DNA of 64,000 bases. Origin: Rhizophlyctis rosea (taxonomy: Eukaryota; Chytridiomycota; Chytridiomycetes; Rhizophlyctidales; Rhizophlyctidaceae). Positions 45,700-57,694 of the stretch are shown here, in pieces (position 1 is the stretch's first letter; the number at the start of each line of letters is the position of its first letter). The notes under the pieces are model-generated. The model was given only the letters and a program-made list of their open reading frames with translations. It ran no database searches and was not told the DNA's origin. The stretch spans positions 7,638 to 71,637 of the forward strand of contig JADGJC010000192.1 in NCBI GenBank assembly GCA_027596075.1, written 5' to 3'. The translations under genes were made by a program, and so were the position numbers.

Positions 45700-48600
45700 T
45701 CTTATCACTGCTGTGCAAATTGTGAGCAATTGGACCTTCTTAGTGAAAAAAAAGGATAGCGTAGGATGACCATACAATCCGACCCATGATGTCCATGGAC
45801 ATGCTGGGTAGAAAGGTCCATGCTGGTTTTGTGATGACTACAGCGCGCCAAGCACACAGTGTGTTCAGTGCTCCACTGATCCCAGGGAACGCTTGTGGAA
45901 AGTCTTTTTGTTGCATTGCTGATAATACGTGGTTTCACCAAGCAAAGATCAAAAAGGAATCAAGCAGTCATCCCTATCGGCTCATTGACATAGACCCGAT
46001 TGCTCAGGTCATATGATGATTCCGTATGTGGTATAGTTTTTGGGGAACCTGTAGGGCAATCCATCGAGCTGTTAGTAAGCGCATTCTTCAAGGGATGCAT
46101 ACGACGTTTTGATTCAACAAGGGTTCTTTTGTCCTCCGGCTTTTGATGAGTACACGAAGAGCATGTGCAGTTTTGGTGATGCGGATGGAGCGCGCTGGGA
46201 ACTTGGGATGCGATTGTGAGGGATGGAAGAAGAATATTTTTAAGACCAAGATCAAGACATGACCAATTCTTTTTGGGAATTGCGCAGACGGGCGGGACCT
46301 TCAGTTCATTTTCATAATGTGAGCGCACCTCCACAAACCGGTGCAGGACGGTTTTGGTGGTCAACGGGTTTGTGGTGTCCAGAAGCTCCGCCATGTCCGG
46401 TCCGTGAAGCCGTGAGCGTCTCCTCCTCGGACGAAATCCGAAACGAAGTCCAACGTCTCTGGTGACGGAAGTGACAAATTTAAGAAGAAGACACAGACCT
46501 CACTGACATAGCCGGGAGCGAACCTTGTCAACAATAGACATCCGTACATCCAATTCCACCTGCCAAAGTTCGGTCACCGTCGGGAAGTCGAGGGTCGACC
46601 GTTGTTTAATCGCATGCTGTATCATGAACTGTCGTGTCAGATTTCTTCCGCCAATGGAAGTGCTTCACTTTTGGACAGAGGATTGCGTTCTTTGCAATTG
46701 CGACTTGTGAGCAGGTCACCCAGAGGCGTATTGCAAAAGGTGAGCAACATGCCTCTTAGTATGTGTGTTCGATTCTCTTCTTTTCCTTTTTGGTTCATCA
46801 GTCTTCTAGTGATGGAAAATTGATTGAACGCAAAAGAAGACTTGAGCGAGATCTTGTCCAAGGGAGAGATTGCAGAGATGCGATCCATAAGATCCATTCC
46901 GGTGGGGAGCGGTGTTTTAAAGCACACTGAACAACATGATCACGCGATTTTCAGATACAGCATGCAAGCCTTTGATGTAAGTTTGAGATCCAATCCAGTG
47001 GAAAGAGACAAAAAATGATGTGATCCAGGCTCTGTGCATCGCAAGTGGTGTCTCTATGGGAATTACTGACTGTTACCGTGAAGGGGTAACCCTATGCTTT
47101 GCTAGACAACCTTGGCATGTTATCGATGATTCACACATTCTGACCCCCCCCTGAAAGGAAGATCAGTTCAAACCCACACCAAAGATGAAGAATGTTCAAC
47201 ATCCTTTCAGGAGTAAGTTTCGAGGTGATCATTCAATCAGGACTTGAGACTACTCAAACTCTATTCATGATTTTGCATGCAGTCCCTGAAATACTTGCGC
47301 GGGAGTGACTTCTGGTTCAGAACGACGATCACTTCGGGCAAGCATTCTCAGCACCACAGGAGGATTAGGAGGCCTCAAACCGCGAGCTAGGACTTCCGAT
47401 ATATTATCGGTTCAGCTACTCCTTTTTTTTTCACTGGTTGTACCCACCACTCACACGATCGACTGACAAAAAAGAAGCCAAAAACACATCAAGGTAATCG
47501 CAATATACGGCATTTGCATCGTGAATGAATCATGGTCGAGATCTTCCTTGGAATCAAGTCATTTTGGAGGATCGCCACTTGAAACTTGAAATTGAGCATT
47601 TCTTCACGAATGTGTACGCTCATGAATGGATATCCAATAGCAAAAAGCAGTCAACGGCAGCTTCGACGGCAGATTGCACCGCGGAGGGGTTCATTTAAAC
47701 ACTTTTGCACATGGGATGATCCCCAACGAACGTGGCTGACCGTATGATTAATGTAGGAGTCGTTTGCTATATGCATCCTCTGCATGAGGGAATACTTGAT
47801 TCTTGGCGCATGGCACTGGAATTGCTCACAACATCATGTCCCACCGACGTCGGGGCGGCCGAAAACGAGGTCCTTGGTGGTTAGTGTGGTTGGTCGAGTG
47901 GATGTCGTGAGGTATCTGTCCCATGAGCCCCGCTTGTGTGCATCGCACGCTATTGCACAATGCATCACTGGAATTTCGAGGACCTTTCCTTTTTCGGAAA
48001 AGTAGGCCAGAGTAGACCGCCCGACATCAACGCAAGGAACGCAGATGGCGGGTATAATGACAGTGTAAGCAAAATCAAAAACCGGTGATGACCCCCTCCT
48101 GCCTAGGGCGGGCTTTCGACAACAAAGCAAGAAAAACGAGTCCAATCCCGCATCTGGTCGATGGTCCTTCAAATCGCAGCCATTGTAGGAGTGCAATGAA
48201 AGCCATGAAGATGTCGTTTTGGCAACCACCAGTTGCGTGGCTTCCAATACGCCCACCCTTCCCCGGTACATGAATCCAATCATGATGTGAGAATCTTGAA
48301 GATTTATATGACACGCATGTCCGAAAAAGAAGGTCATAAGTATGCCGATACTTGGACAAATAGAAACTAGCAAATGTGTTGCACAGAAATTACAGGAGAT
48401 TGAAATCTAAGGCGCTCATTGGAATCAAGAAAAAGTAAACTTAAAGTTGCCAGCTGACCGAGGGCTGCTGGAACATTGCTCTCTTTCGTCGCCCACTTTA
48501 CTCACTTTTGCCGCACCTGTTCCGAGCGCAGCGCTGCCCCTGGCACCAGTGCCCACCACAGCCAGCATCCTGCCCTCCTATTTCTTGGCTCATCCAATGA

Positions 48601-51600
48601 GCACTCAATCTGCTCAAATGCCGGTGTGCTGACCTGGATCTATATCACTGAGCGCCGTGCACGCCGACAAGCACCATTCGTTTCGAGTTCGTCTTATCCA
48701 CAGCTGTCGTCTTTTTGTTCCACTTAGTTCTCCCACAAAGCACCAGCATTTCGATGACCGATGACGGACGAGCCAAGGGGGCTGACGAACAACTTTCACT
48801 CCTTGATATAATTTCGTGAAGGCAACTCTCCAGCATCTTTTGGTGTACATTCCTGATGAGAACGACCCTATCCCGATGTTTGCTTTTTGCTCCTCTGTTT
48901 GCGACTGGCAAGAAGCATTCAGCGTACAACTGGTCAATGCCACGCCTCAGGCCTGCATTTTAGGTTATCTGCATCATTGGCTGCAAAAAATAAAGGGGCG
49001 CTTGGACGAACCATTACCTTAGAAGTAACCATGAGGTGCATGCTACCCTGCTTTCTAGGATTGGTCCTTATATCTGGCACCCCTCAATAGTAGTATTGTT
49101 CTCGGACAACAGAATGTTCCCGGCATTGTAGATTCCAAAAGGAAAAACCTCGGTCAATCATGTCTTCGAACCTCGGAGGAGGATGTGCCATGTCCATTCG
49201 CGGTGAACTGCACACAATATGTGAAGTACGTGCTTTCAAGGATTCAGCATGCTTTCAGAACCAAGGCGTCAGCAAGTGCCCGTGGCGCCCATTCATATGG
49301 CGGACACATCCAACTGTCATTGATGATCTGCTGATGCCCGTTTGCGTTCAGTCGCCATTCCTTCCCTCGATGCAACTTCCGAGAAGTTTCATTGGGGCAC
49401 AAAAAGAAAGCAATATAAATATCAGGTGCATGAGGAGTGTGAGGACAAAGCAAATTGATCTCACCATACTTTGACCGCTGTCATCGGACGCCATCCTGCT
49501 CAGTGCTTCCGACACACATTGATAAAATTGGGTCTGTATATGACTTCCTAAGAGGGAAAAAACAGAGACACGAAGACGACTTATGTAACTTCAAATATCG
49601 GCATGCCCACATGCCTTCGTATGAACTTTCCATCTGATCCGGCGAATAAAGAGGCATAAGGGCACCCGTGCCTTCTTGTTGCACGTCGCAAGTGATGATA
49701 AGTCAAACGGTCCACACCCTCGCTGACACTGTGGTTGACGAAGTGGCATCCAAGCACAGGTGGAACGAGAGGGCTTTCAGTCAGGTGTGCATAAGCGAAA
49801 ACAGCCAAAAAGTTATAATGAGCTCACGAATTACAAGCGGTGCCGTGAGGTCTCATAGACTTCGCGTCCCACATGATGAGCACACTCGACACGTTCATTG
49901 ATCGCGATTAATTGAGTTGCGTGAACCAGGTAGCTTGCCTGCACGCCTGCAATGAGATGACCCCCCCTTCATATACAGCGGGTTCTCATGCCTTTGATTG
50001 CTCTCAATGGCCGATTCCATCTTGCGAGTGGTTGGGGAATGGACCTTGCTCGTTCGGAAATGTGGCGCAGGAGACGCGTTTGGGATGGCAAAAAAGCACA
50101 ATCGGGGAGATAACTCCGATTACTCCGATTTGAAAGTACTGAACGGCTTTTGATGCCAGTACTTTTCAAGAAGTACTGCGATGGTTGACACCCTATGGTG
50201 TTATACGTAGGAACGCGGGGATACCGGTCTTCCTAGCAACAAGTATGCACGGCTCAGTCTGGAATTGGCAACTACTTCCACTGCTGACGGTATGGCGATC
50301 TAATGCACCAGGTGCACCCATGAGCTCAAATGCTCAGGTATGGGTCTATTTGGAGCATCATCTTGAGTTCTTTTTTATTTCTAGTCCTCATGCAAATGCC
50401 GACTGGGTTGGATGTATTCGACGGACTTCCGATGGTTTGCGGAGTCGTCTGCAGGAGTGACTTTCCTTCCCGTCTTCATTGAAGCAAGTTTCAAACACGT
50501 CGTCTTTGTATTTGGAACCTTGATATACTGTAGCATTTCCCTGCATGTGCGCCGCTGCCTTACCTGGCAATGGAATGAATACTCAGTTGGTGATGCTGCA
50601 ATGTGCCCGTTGAAATATATTTTAACCAGACTTCAATGATTCCGCGATCACAGTGGAGCATTCGGTTTTTTCATGTCTAGCTTTGATGCAAGTTTTGGTA
50701 TGAGGAGGCGATAGAGCGCCTCATGAAGGATTGTTGGCTGATGGTGAAATGAGGATCTTTCCCGCGACTGTCGTGATCATTTGAGATGTGCCCGTCAGAC
50801 CGCCTCGAGAAGGCCGTGGTGACGGTGCCCTCGAAGGGGTATGACGGACTCGGCGCATGTACCAGTCACAAGTGTGGCATTGCTGCCTGTTCCATGCATG
50901 TTACGGATAAAGTTGCATGATGGTTTCCGTCACGAGAAAGTTCCCCTCTGATGACGATATCGATACATTCATCAAAGATAGGTCGAGTGAAGGTCTGTCT
51001 TTGTTTTCGGCCTCGATTCAACTCTACCAGGCCAGATATACAAAAAAAGCAGCAATGTGCAGGTACAAGCAGTTGATCTTCCATTGTGACTGCGTGTATC
51101 AACTGGACATGTGTGGCGAGTCTCATGTGCGGATGGAAAATCTTTTGCTACTATTTTCGAGAAACAAAATGGGTGTGCGGTTGAATTCCTCCAGACTGGA
51201 CTTTGAGCTCATGATACACTCCCCACAATGCAACTTAACAAGTTTCCCAGATGGGTGAGGCAGAAGACTCATGGCGTGATTCACATCATTTTTTCATGAC
51301 TCACTTGCCCGTACTCCCTACCCCATTCCCTCTTGTTTCTTTGTGGACTTTGTGCTTTTCGGACGCCTATAATCTGGCCTCCAATGCCGGATGTGCTGAG
51401 ACGTGAATGGTGCCTGAAAAAGAACCTAGCAAGTATTGTGCAGCAGAGGTGCACACTTCCAAGTCAAGGACGCTCACCTCTGGTCTGGGAAATCTTGCTT
51501 TGATTAGCAACCCATTTTGACATGTTTTGGCGTCATGCAATCATGATTACTGGCATACGAGACTGGAATAGTTGGAGACATCCGGATGAAAAAAGATGCT

Positions 51601-52050
51601 CAACCAGCACGCCCCGGCATTGCCAGTCACCTTTTCAAGTAGAGGACGCAGCTGCTCTGAAGGCATGATGCTATACTCTGGTGAAGTTTTGGTTCATTGC
51701 AGCCCGATCAGACATACTGCCCCATCGCTGATGGACAAAAAGGAGCCGTACTGAAGTCGCCGGAACTTAATGAAAAATTTCCCAATTCCTTCCACCAAGT
51801 ACACGTCCTCAATTGTGAATCGATGCCAAACTTGACCATTCGCATCGCTTGACAATTCTGCATGCAGTATCTGTGACATACAATAGGTATATTTCTGCCA
51901 CAAAATGCTACACACAAAATAGAAACAACATCATAAGTCAATCTCAATGCGTTACAAAAGACTATAACAACATATGTGGGACGCTGCATCTCAAGATGTC
52001 AGAATAGCTGCTCAAATCGGAATCTCACCAAAATAATCCACCAGTCCAAC
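45700..52050. other. Gene-poor stretch after the tRNA, no convincing gene
   Basis: Frames up to 179 codons exist (47,834-48,373 minus; 45,960-46,394 minus; 50,917-51,258 plus), but none shows a known motif, a phase-consistent exon partner or a plausible start context. The 46.2-46.5 kb minus strand has somewhat protein-like pieces in two overlapping frames, which could be an exon I cannot place. Confidence 0.4.
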
Positions 52051-52083
52051 TCACGAAAATGTTTGTTCAGACGGTCATTGCGT

Positions 52084-52905
52084 TTACCCAGCACTTTCAG
52101 CCGCAGCTCTCTCACGCCCTCCCCGCGCAGCACCACCACCCACATCCGCCTCCCTGGCAACCTTATCAAAAGCCTTACAAATTTCCGCCCCAACCACCAC
52201 CGCCCCTAAAGCGCGTTCCCAAAACCCCGCACCTGACCCTGTCATCAGTCGAACTCCCTGTGTTAAGACTGTTCTGTCTACGCCTCCTGGTAAAGGTGAC
52301 GGTGATCGAGGGTCTAAGGAAGATGGAGGTTGGGTGAGGAGGGTGCGAATGAGGTCGAGGAAGACTGCGAGTTGGTGGGAAGCTTCTGGGGAGGATGTCG
52401 AAGCTGTTGAGAGGCGGTCGTAGGTGTAGCGTTTTGTGTCTGTTGAGATGCATTGGATATGAGAAAGGGTTTCATGAGGTTACGACGTCACGACTGATAG
52501 TAATACTTGCCATCGAGAAGCACAGCACTTGCTTCCTGAATGAGTTGAGAGCGACGGGTAGCTTCGCGTATTTCCTCCTCAGTGCCTGTTACCCACTTGT
52601 CTCTGTTGAAACGACGCGTGAGCGACGTGGAAGGAAGCAAAAGGACTCGTGAGAATTCGAAGTTTGTCGTGCTGCTACAAAATTTGAACATATCACCCAC
52701 ACGACACATACGGATGCCACTTTTGATATTGCTGTCTTACTGCCTGCTTTATTACCATCTTTGGCGCGTCGCGAGGGACTTCGAGTATGCTGTAGTAGTC
52801 GGGAGTCGTCATTGTTGTTAGAGCTGATAATTGCCGCAGCTGTAGATTGGCGTGTCGACAACTTGTACCAATTTGAGAATACAATTGGGGTGGTGGGAAG
52901 CTCAA
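52084..52905 (-). CDS. J-domain (DnaJ/Hsp40) co-chaperone, possibly mitochondrial
   Basis: J-domains stimulate Hsp70 ATPase through the HPD motif. Exon 1 (to 52,712) carries DYYSILEVPRDAP and QYQKWHP; exon 2 (52,602-52,511) begins DKW, completing HPD (33-35, counting from the ATG at 52,812) across a GTATGT...CAACAG intron. Exon 2 ends ASAVLLD; exon 3 (52,439-52,084) gives TKRYTYDRL, the expected helix IV. This phase works only with a GC-AG intron, donor G|GCAAGT. Total is 182 residues from 52,812, or 213 from the in-frame ATG at 52,905. The extra 31 residues have Arg and His but no acidic residues, as in a mitochondrial presequence. The C-terminal half is not recognised. The stop follows GG|GTAAAC, which could itself be a donor, so the 3' end is uncertain. 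Confidence 0.8.
52440..52510 (-). other. GC-AG intron of the J-domain gene
   Basis: Donor GCAAGT at 52,510 and acceptor CAACAG ending at 52,440, 71 nt. Using GC keeps the J-domain frame (VLLDD then TKRYTYDRL). The nearest GT donor (GTATTA) shifts the frame into a low-complexity sequence unlike any J-domain. GCAAGT is the preferred form of rare GC donors. Confidence 0.75.
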
Positions 52906-52919
52906 GGAGTGAAGCGGAT

Positions 52920-54030
52920 GAAGTTGAAGAAGGTTATTGATTCATGGGAAGAGGGTTTTGGGTGGGGGAAGCTTTGTTGATGACGTTGACCTGAGTGATG
53001 CATCGTGACTCATGGCTGCTCGATAGGCTGCATCCTGAATGGAGGCACAATGACTGTCCCTCTTTGACTCGCGAAATGAAATTTCATTTGCTTCTGTTCA
53101 TTTGGAGGTCTTGCTCATGGCCCCTATCGATGCACTTGAGAAGCTGCGGCTACTTGATCCAACTTGATCCTGCATCTTGGTTGGCGTCAGAGAACGCAGC
53201 TATATTCAATCGCCTGGGTTATCGTTCCAAGTTGAGGGCATTCTCATTCACATGAAGTTATGTCACATGTGAGGGGGCAAAAAGGGTGCAAAACCCAATG
53301 GTCAATAGACTGCAAGAGACAGTTGGTGACGTTACCTATTGATAGGCACCCGATGTTCCCTCACTCCCCTCTGAGTTTGCATTTGGTAACTGCTCCAAAG
53401 CGCGCGCCGACCACGTCACGAAATTGGCCATGAACGTAATAGGCGTCACCGCGGTCCAACGAATTCGGAGCCACAAGCTGCATGAGCGAGCGGGCAATGC
53501 TGCATCACCAAGCATGAAGCACGTGGGTCAATGCAGCATGCAACACCGCAGGGACCCTCTATCTCCGGGGCACTCATCATTTCAAATATGACGCATGCGG
53601 TGACCTGTCGCGATGACTGATTTCTGCATGCAAAAAATTATTTGCGCGACGGGTTAGACCTCTTATGTTTCTCTGTACTTCATCCGACGCTGTTTTCAAG
53701 AACCCTTGAACGGTCACATTGGGAGCCGGCATCTCTTCAAAACTTCACTCCACCGCTGAACCACTCTTGAACCCTTGTGAACGTCAACACCTAGTTGACC
53801 TCTCGTCCCTCACATCAAGGTCTTAGCCGCGTCTGGTGTCGCCTCTACCACGATTTAGAGCCTGCTCCATCCAACCTCTCGCAACCCCATCTTCCTTTTT
53901 CGCTCGACTCCGCCGACATACCCTGATTGTCCTGTAGATACGGGCTCATCCAGCCCGGCCAACACCTTGCTTGAAGTCACGGTCAGCACTGTGCGCATAT
54001 CCGCTCCAATCTCACAGAACTCAAAAGCCA
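52920..54030. other. Divergent intergenic region between J-protein and calpain-like gene
   Basis: No gene recognised. It should hold the promoters of both divergent genes, but I find no clear TATA element to assign. Confidence 0.5.
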
Positions 54031-54035
54031 TCAAG

Positions 54036-57000
54036 ATGCACCGCCTACATAACCAAAGTAAGTACCCTTGCTTCACCATTCGCTGATTGTCACCGTCTCA
54101 AAAATAACATTTTCCACCAGACTACAAAGACCTCTTCGAATACCACTGCCGCATGCGCACACGTTTCGTTGACGACGTAAGTCCAACCTTGCCATCTTGC
54201 CCATCTCTACACCCCTCATCCTTTTTCTTCAGACATTCCCACCCAACACCACCTCCCTGTTCCCCCAATCTTCTTCCCAACCAACACCAAACATATCATG
54301 GCGCCGCATCTCGGAAACAGTCCAGGCTCCCCGGTTGTTCTCAGCAGACACGGTGAGAGGGGAGATCATACAGGGACCAAGCCTGGCTAAGGAGTGGATT
54401 GCGGCGTCTGTGGCGAGTTTGGTCGTGTTTCCTAGTTTGTTGAATAAGGTCTGTGTGTTGGGCTTCTATGTGTGCGGTCAGAGGTTGGTGGGGGAGGTGA
54501 ATTAGTGAATTCTGAATGTGGTTCAACCCCGCACGCGTGTTATATGATGACACCTTTCTCTGATCTGTTGCCTTTTTGACCCTGGTTCCTAGGTCATACC
54601 AAAACATCACAAACAAGATTGGGTCATTGTTCCGCATCATAGGATGAAAGGTACACAGTATGATGGGTGGCATCGGAGTCCGGATATGCATCCTGGTATG
54701 AAGTGGACGGACGTCTTTTGGTTTTGCCTTTCGCGCATTACTTTTTTTCATCCTTTGATTCTTGCGACTGACCATCTTCCGAACCCAAAAAGGCATCTTC
54801 CGCTTCCGCTTCTACCGCTTCGGGAAATGGGTTGAAGTCGTTGTGGATGATTACTTACCTTGTGGACCGGATGGTGATTGGGCGTGTTCCCGATCAGAAG
54901 GTATGACTGAAACTTGAGCTCGTGCTCCTTTTTTTTCCTTGGCGGCTTTGTCACTTCCCTAAAGATGGGAAAGACAAAAAATGAGACTTTGCGGTAATAA
55001 CTGGAGAGTGGCTGACGCACGCCGTTTCGGTTTTGTGTCCCATTCAGATCCTTCGGAGTTCTGGATAGCCCTTCTTGAAAAGGCCTTTGCAAAGCTCTGC
55101 GGGTCATATGAAGCTTTGATGAATGTCGCGGGGAGCAACGCCTTTGTTGATATTAGTGGTAAGATCATGCGACATTTTGATGAATGCTTCATGGTTCTTG
55201 AAAGCCTTAATTGTCTCTCCCCCCCTTATCATCCTATGCCATCCTTTTTTTTCCCTCCCAAAGGCAACGTCCCAGAAACAATCAACCTCCGCTCCCCAAC
55301 CACCAAACACGAATTCTCAAACACGTCGTTGTACACCTTCATGCAGAAACACGTCAACAAGAAAGATACCCTCATGTCGTGTTGTATCGTTCCTGGAGCC
55401 GAGAATGACGGCGATGCCAGTACGTGCCACCCTCCATGCCCTCAATCTTTTTTCCCGCTCTCATCACTCACCTCACTTCCTCCCTCCCCACAACAGACCT
55501 CCACCCAAGACTAACCTACACCATAACACAAATCTTCACCATCAAGATCCGCATGTCGAATATGCGGCGCCGCACCGTGCAGCTGGTTAAGTTGCGCAGT
55601 CCGTGGGGCGTTGTGAAGTTCCAGGGGGCGTGGAGTTTGTTGAGTGCTGCGGTGCCGAAGAGGGAGATGAGGCGGTTGGGACTTGTGGATGAGGTTGGGG
55701 GGGAGTTTGTTATGAGTTTTGAGGTGAGCGGTTTTGTTGGTGTACTGACAGAAGTGGGGGGTATGGTTGGCCTATGAGGCCAGAGAATGCGGGGAGAAAA
55801 AAAAAAACGGAGATGGTAGTGTTGAGGTATTTGGCATATGTGTCTGGTGAAGAAATCAGGTACACCAAATCACATCACATCCTGATACCTACCTCTCTCC
55901 CATTCAACCGAAAACCAGGACTTCCTCCGCAACTTCACAATCCTAACAATCTGTCGTCTCCACCACACACCCTCCCCGATAACACCCTCCACCCTCCTCT
56001 CCCGCCACACCAAATTCGAATTCCAATCCGCTTGGTCCGTACACGCCAATACCGCCGGCGGATCCCTCAACCACCCCTCAACATTTTGCGCAAACCCGCA
56101 GTTCCTAATTATCGCGGAAGAGACGTGTGAAGTTTTGGTTTCTTTGATGCAGGGGGAGTGTGCTGTTGGTGAGAAGAGTTTTACGGTATTGGAGGAGGAC
56201 ACGACGTTGAGTGAAGAAGATACGTGGAATACCACTATGGGAATCTTTTCACCTACATCCTCATCATACTTCACCCCTCCACCATCTTCCACCCTTGCCC
56301 CACCAGTGGCTCCTCCAACAACGCCATACCACCCAACAGGCCTCGCCCTCCTCCGCATTGAATCGAACCGGAAATATCGCTTACACACACCAGAAGGGTA
56401 CGCTATTCTTCACCAAACTCCTCACACCCCAGCAAGAGATATCTTCACCCGCATCCGTATCCCGGCTAGGGGACGGTACGTGCTTGTGGTATCAACGTTC
56501 TCGCCCGGTATGGAAGGGAAGTTTCTTTTGAGAGCGGTAACGAAACCAAAAGGCGGGGCATGCATAACACCTCTTGTAAAACATCGACCGGTGGAGCATC
56601 GGACAATTCTTCCGAACTTTGGGTCTTTGTCCAGATCTTCCGGGAAGGATGAATGTACCTCCTCAACGGTGTTGGACGTACCTAAACCCCTTTTAGCAAT
56701 GCGGAAGAGCAAGTACCCAATCGGGTGTTTGAAAATTGAGGTTGTGAGTTTACATGATGTGGTGGTCGGGGAGCGGTGGGGGGCTTTGGGGAAGGCTGTG
56801 CCGTATGTTGATGTGGTGTTTTCGGAGTTGGGGGGAAGGGTGTTCAGTACGGGGTTGCCGGTTTCGGATGATGTTGCTGCGGTGTTGAGTGGTGGTGGTG
56901 GTGGTGAGATTAGAGGGTGGAATGGGGAGGGAAAGAAAGGTAGGAAGGGAGTGGTGAGGCAGTCGGTTCCGACAACGACAACGACGACGACAACGACGAC

Positions 57001-57694
57001 AACGATGGCGAGGTTGTCGATGCAAAGTTTTTCCAAGACGCCGTCACCTGTGTTGAAGCCCGTTTTCAAAATCGAGACTGAGGGCGCCACGAAACGCTCC
57101 TCAACAGTCGGCGTTCTGGCCACTCCTACAGTCGCGGCATCAACAAACCGCCTCTCCCACCCCTCCTCATCCTCATCCTCATCAACAACCTCCACCTCCA
57201 CAACATCCTCAACGTCAACACTAACCTCCCCGCCAACAACCACAACATGCAAATTTCACACACAACTTCTCTTCCCTACTCACGATCCCTTTACAGCAAC
57301 AATGACACTAACAGTTCGAAGCCGAATGGCGTTAGTCCCCGTTGGGGACTCGGTGGTGGGGAGTGTGGTGCTTGGTGTGGGGGAGTGGTGTGGTGGGGGG
57401 AGGGAGGGGAGGACGTGGGATGTGCGGGTTGGGGTTGTTGGGGAGGAGAAGGGGGAGGGGGGGAAGGGGAGGGGGGCGGTAGTGGTGGTAGTAGCGTTGG
57501 TAGCAGCAGTGGTAGCAGTATCAACTGTGCGGGTGGGGGTGATGATGCCTGGCGCTGGCTCCGCTATACCTCCTCGACGTACACCATGCTCGGTGGTGGT
57601 GTGGTGGAGAGGAGGGAAGGCATGTGGCTGGCGGCGGAGATCAGATCCGCCCAGAAGTGCGTGGCGGTTTCGGATTTGGCCGTCATCATGGTAG
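54036..57694 (+). CDS. Calpain-like protein lacking the catalytic triad (pseudo-calpain)
   Basis: Cysteine-protease (C2 family) fold, then C2L and C2-like domains. Nine exons (54036-54057, 54121-54176, 54233-54448, 54593-54695, 54793-54900, 55009-55158, 55264-55419, 55497-55723, 55919-57694), all in phase, give 937 residues. Family landmarks: FVDDTFPPN, IIQGPSLAKEWIAAS, LLNKVIPKH, IFRFRFYRFGKWVEVVVDD, EFWIALLEKAFAKLCGSYEAL, LRSPWGVVKFQGAW, EFVMSFEDFLRNF, then WSVHANTAGGSLNHPSTFC (C2L). Active calpains have Cys (DCW), His (GHAY) and Asn (RNPWG). Here these positions read Glu80 (KEW), Leu276 (RLTY) and Ser305 (RSPWG). It is therefore predicted inactive as a protease and may act as a scaffold or regulator (inference). 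The acceptor of exon 6 is weak. The 3' end runs 131 bp into the convergent gene and is uncertain. Confidence 0.85.
56971..57005. repeat. ACG/ACA trinucleotide repeat coding poly-Thr
   Basis: An in-frame ACN run encodes 11 consecutive Thr in the linker of the calpain-like protein. It is read mostly as ACG and ACA codons, so it is likely to vary in length between strains. Confidence 0.8.

Noticed and set aside
45960..46560. Protein-like pieces on the minus strand (DFVRGGDAHGFTDR and FVEVRSHYENELK)
   Set aside because: They are in different overlapping frames and could not be joined into a gene with splice sites I trust.
47834..48373. Minus-strand 179-codon frame in the desert
   Set aside because: No recognisable domain, no supporting exon, and similar-length frames overlap on the other strand.
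56422..57252. Minus-strand 276-codon frame opposite the calpain-like gene
   Set aside because: Antisense of a well-supported coding exon; valine runs come from the antisense of the poly-Thr tract.
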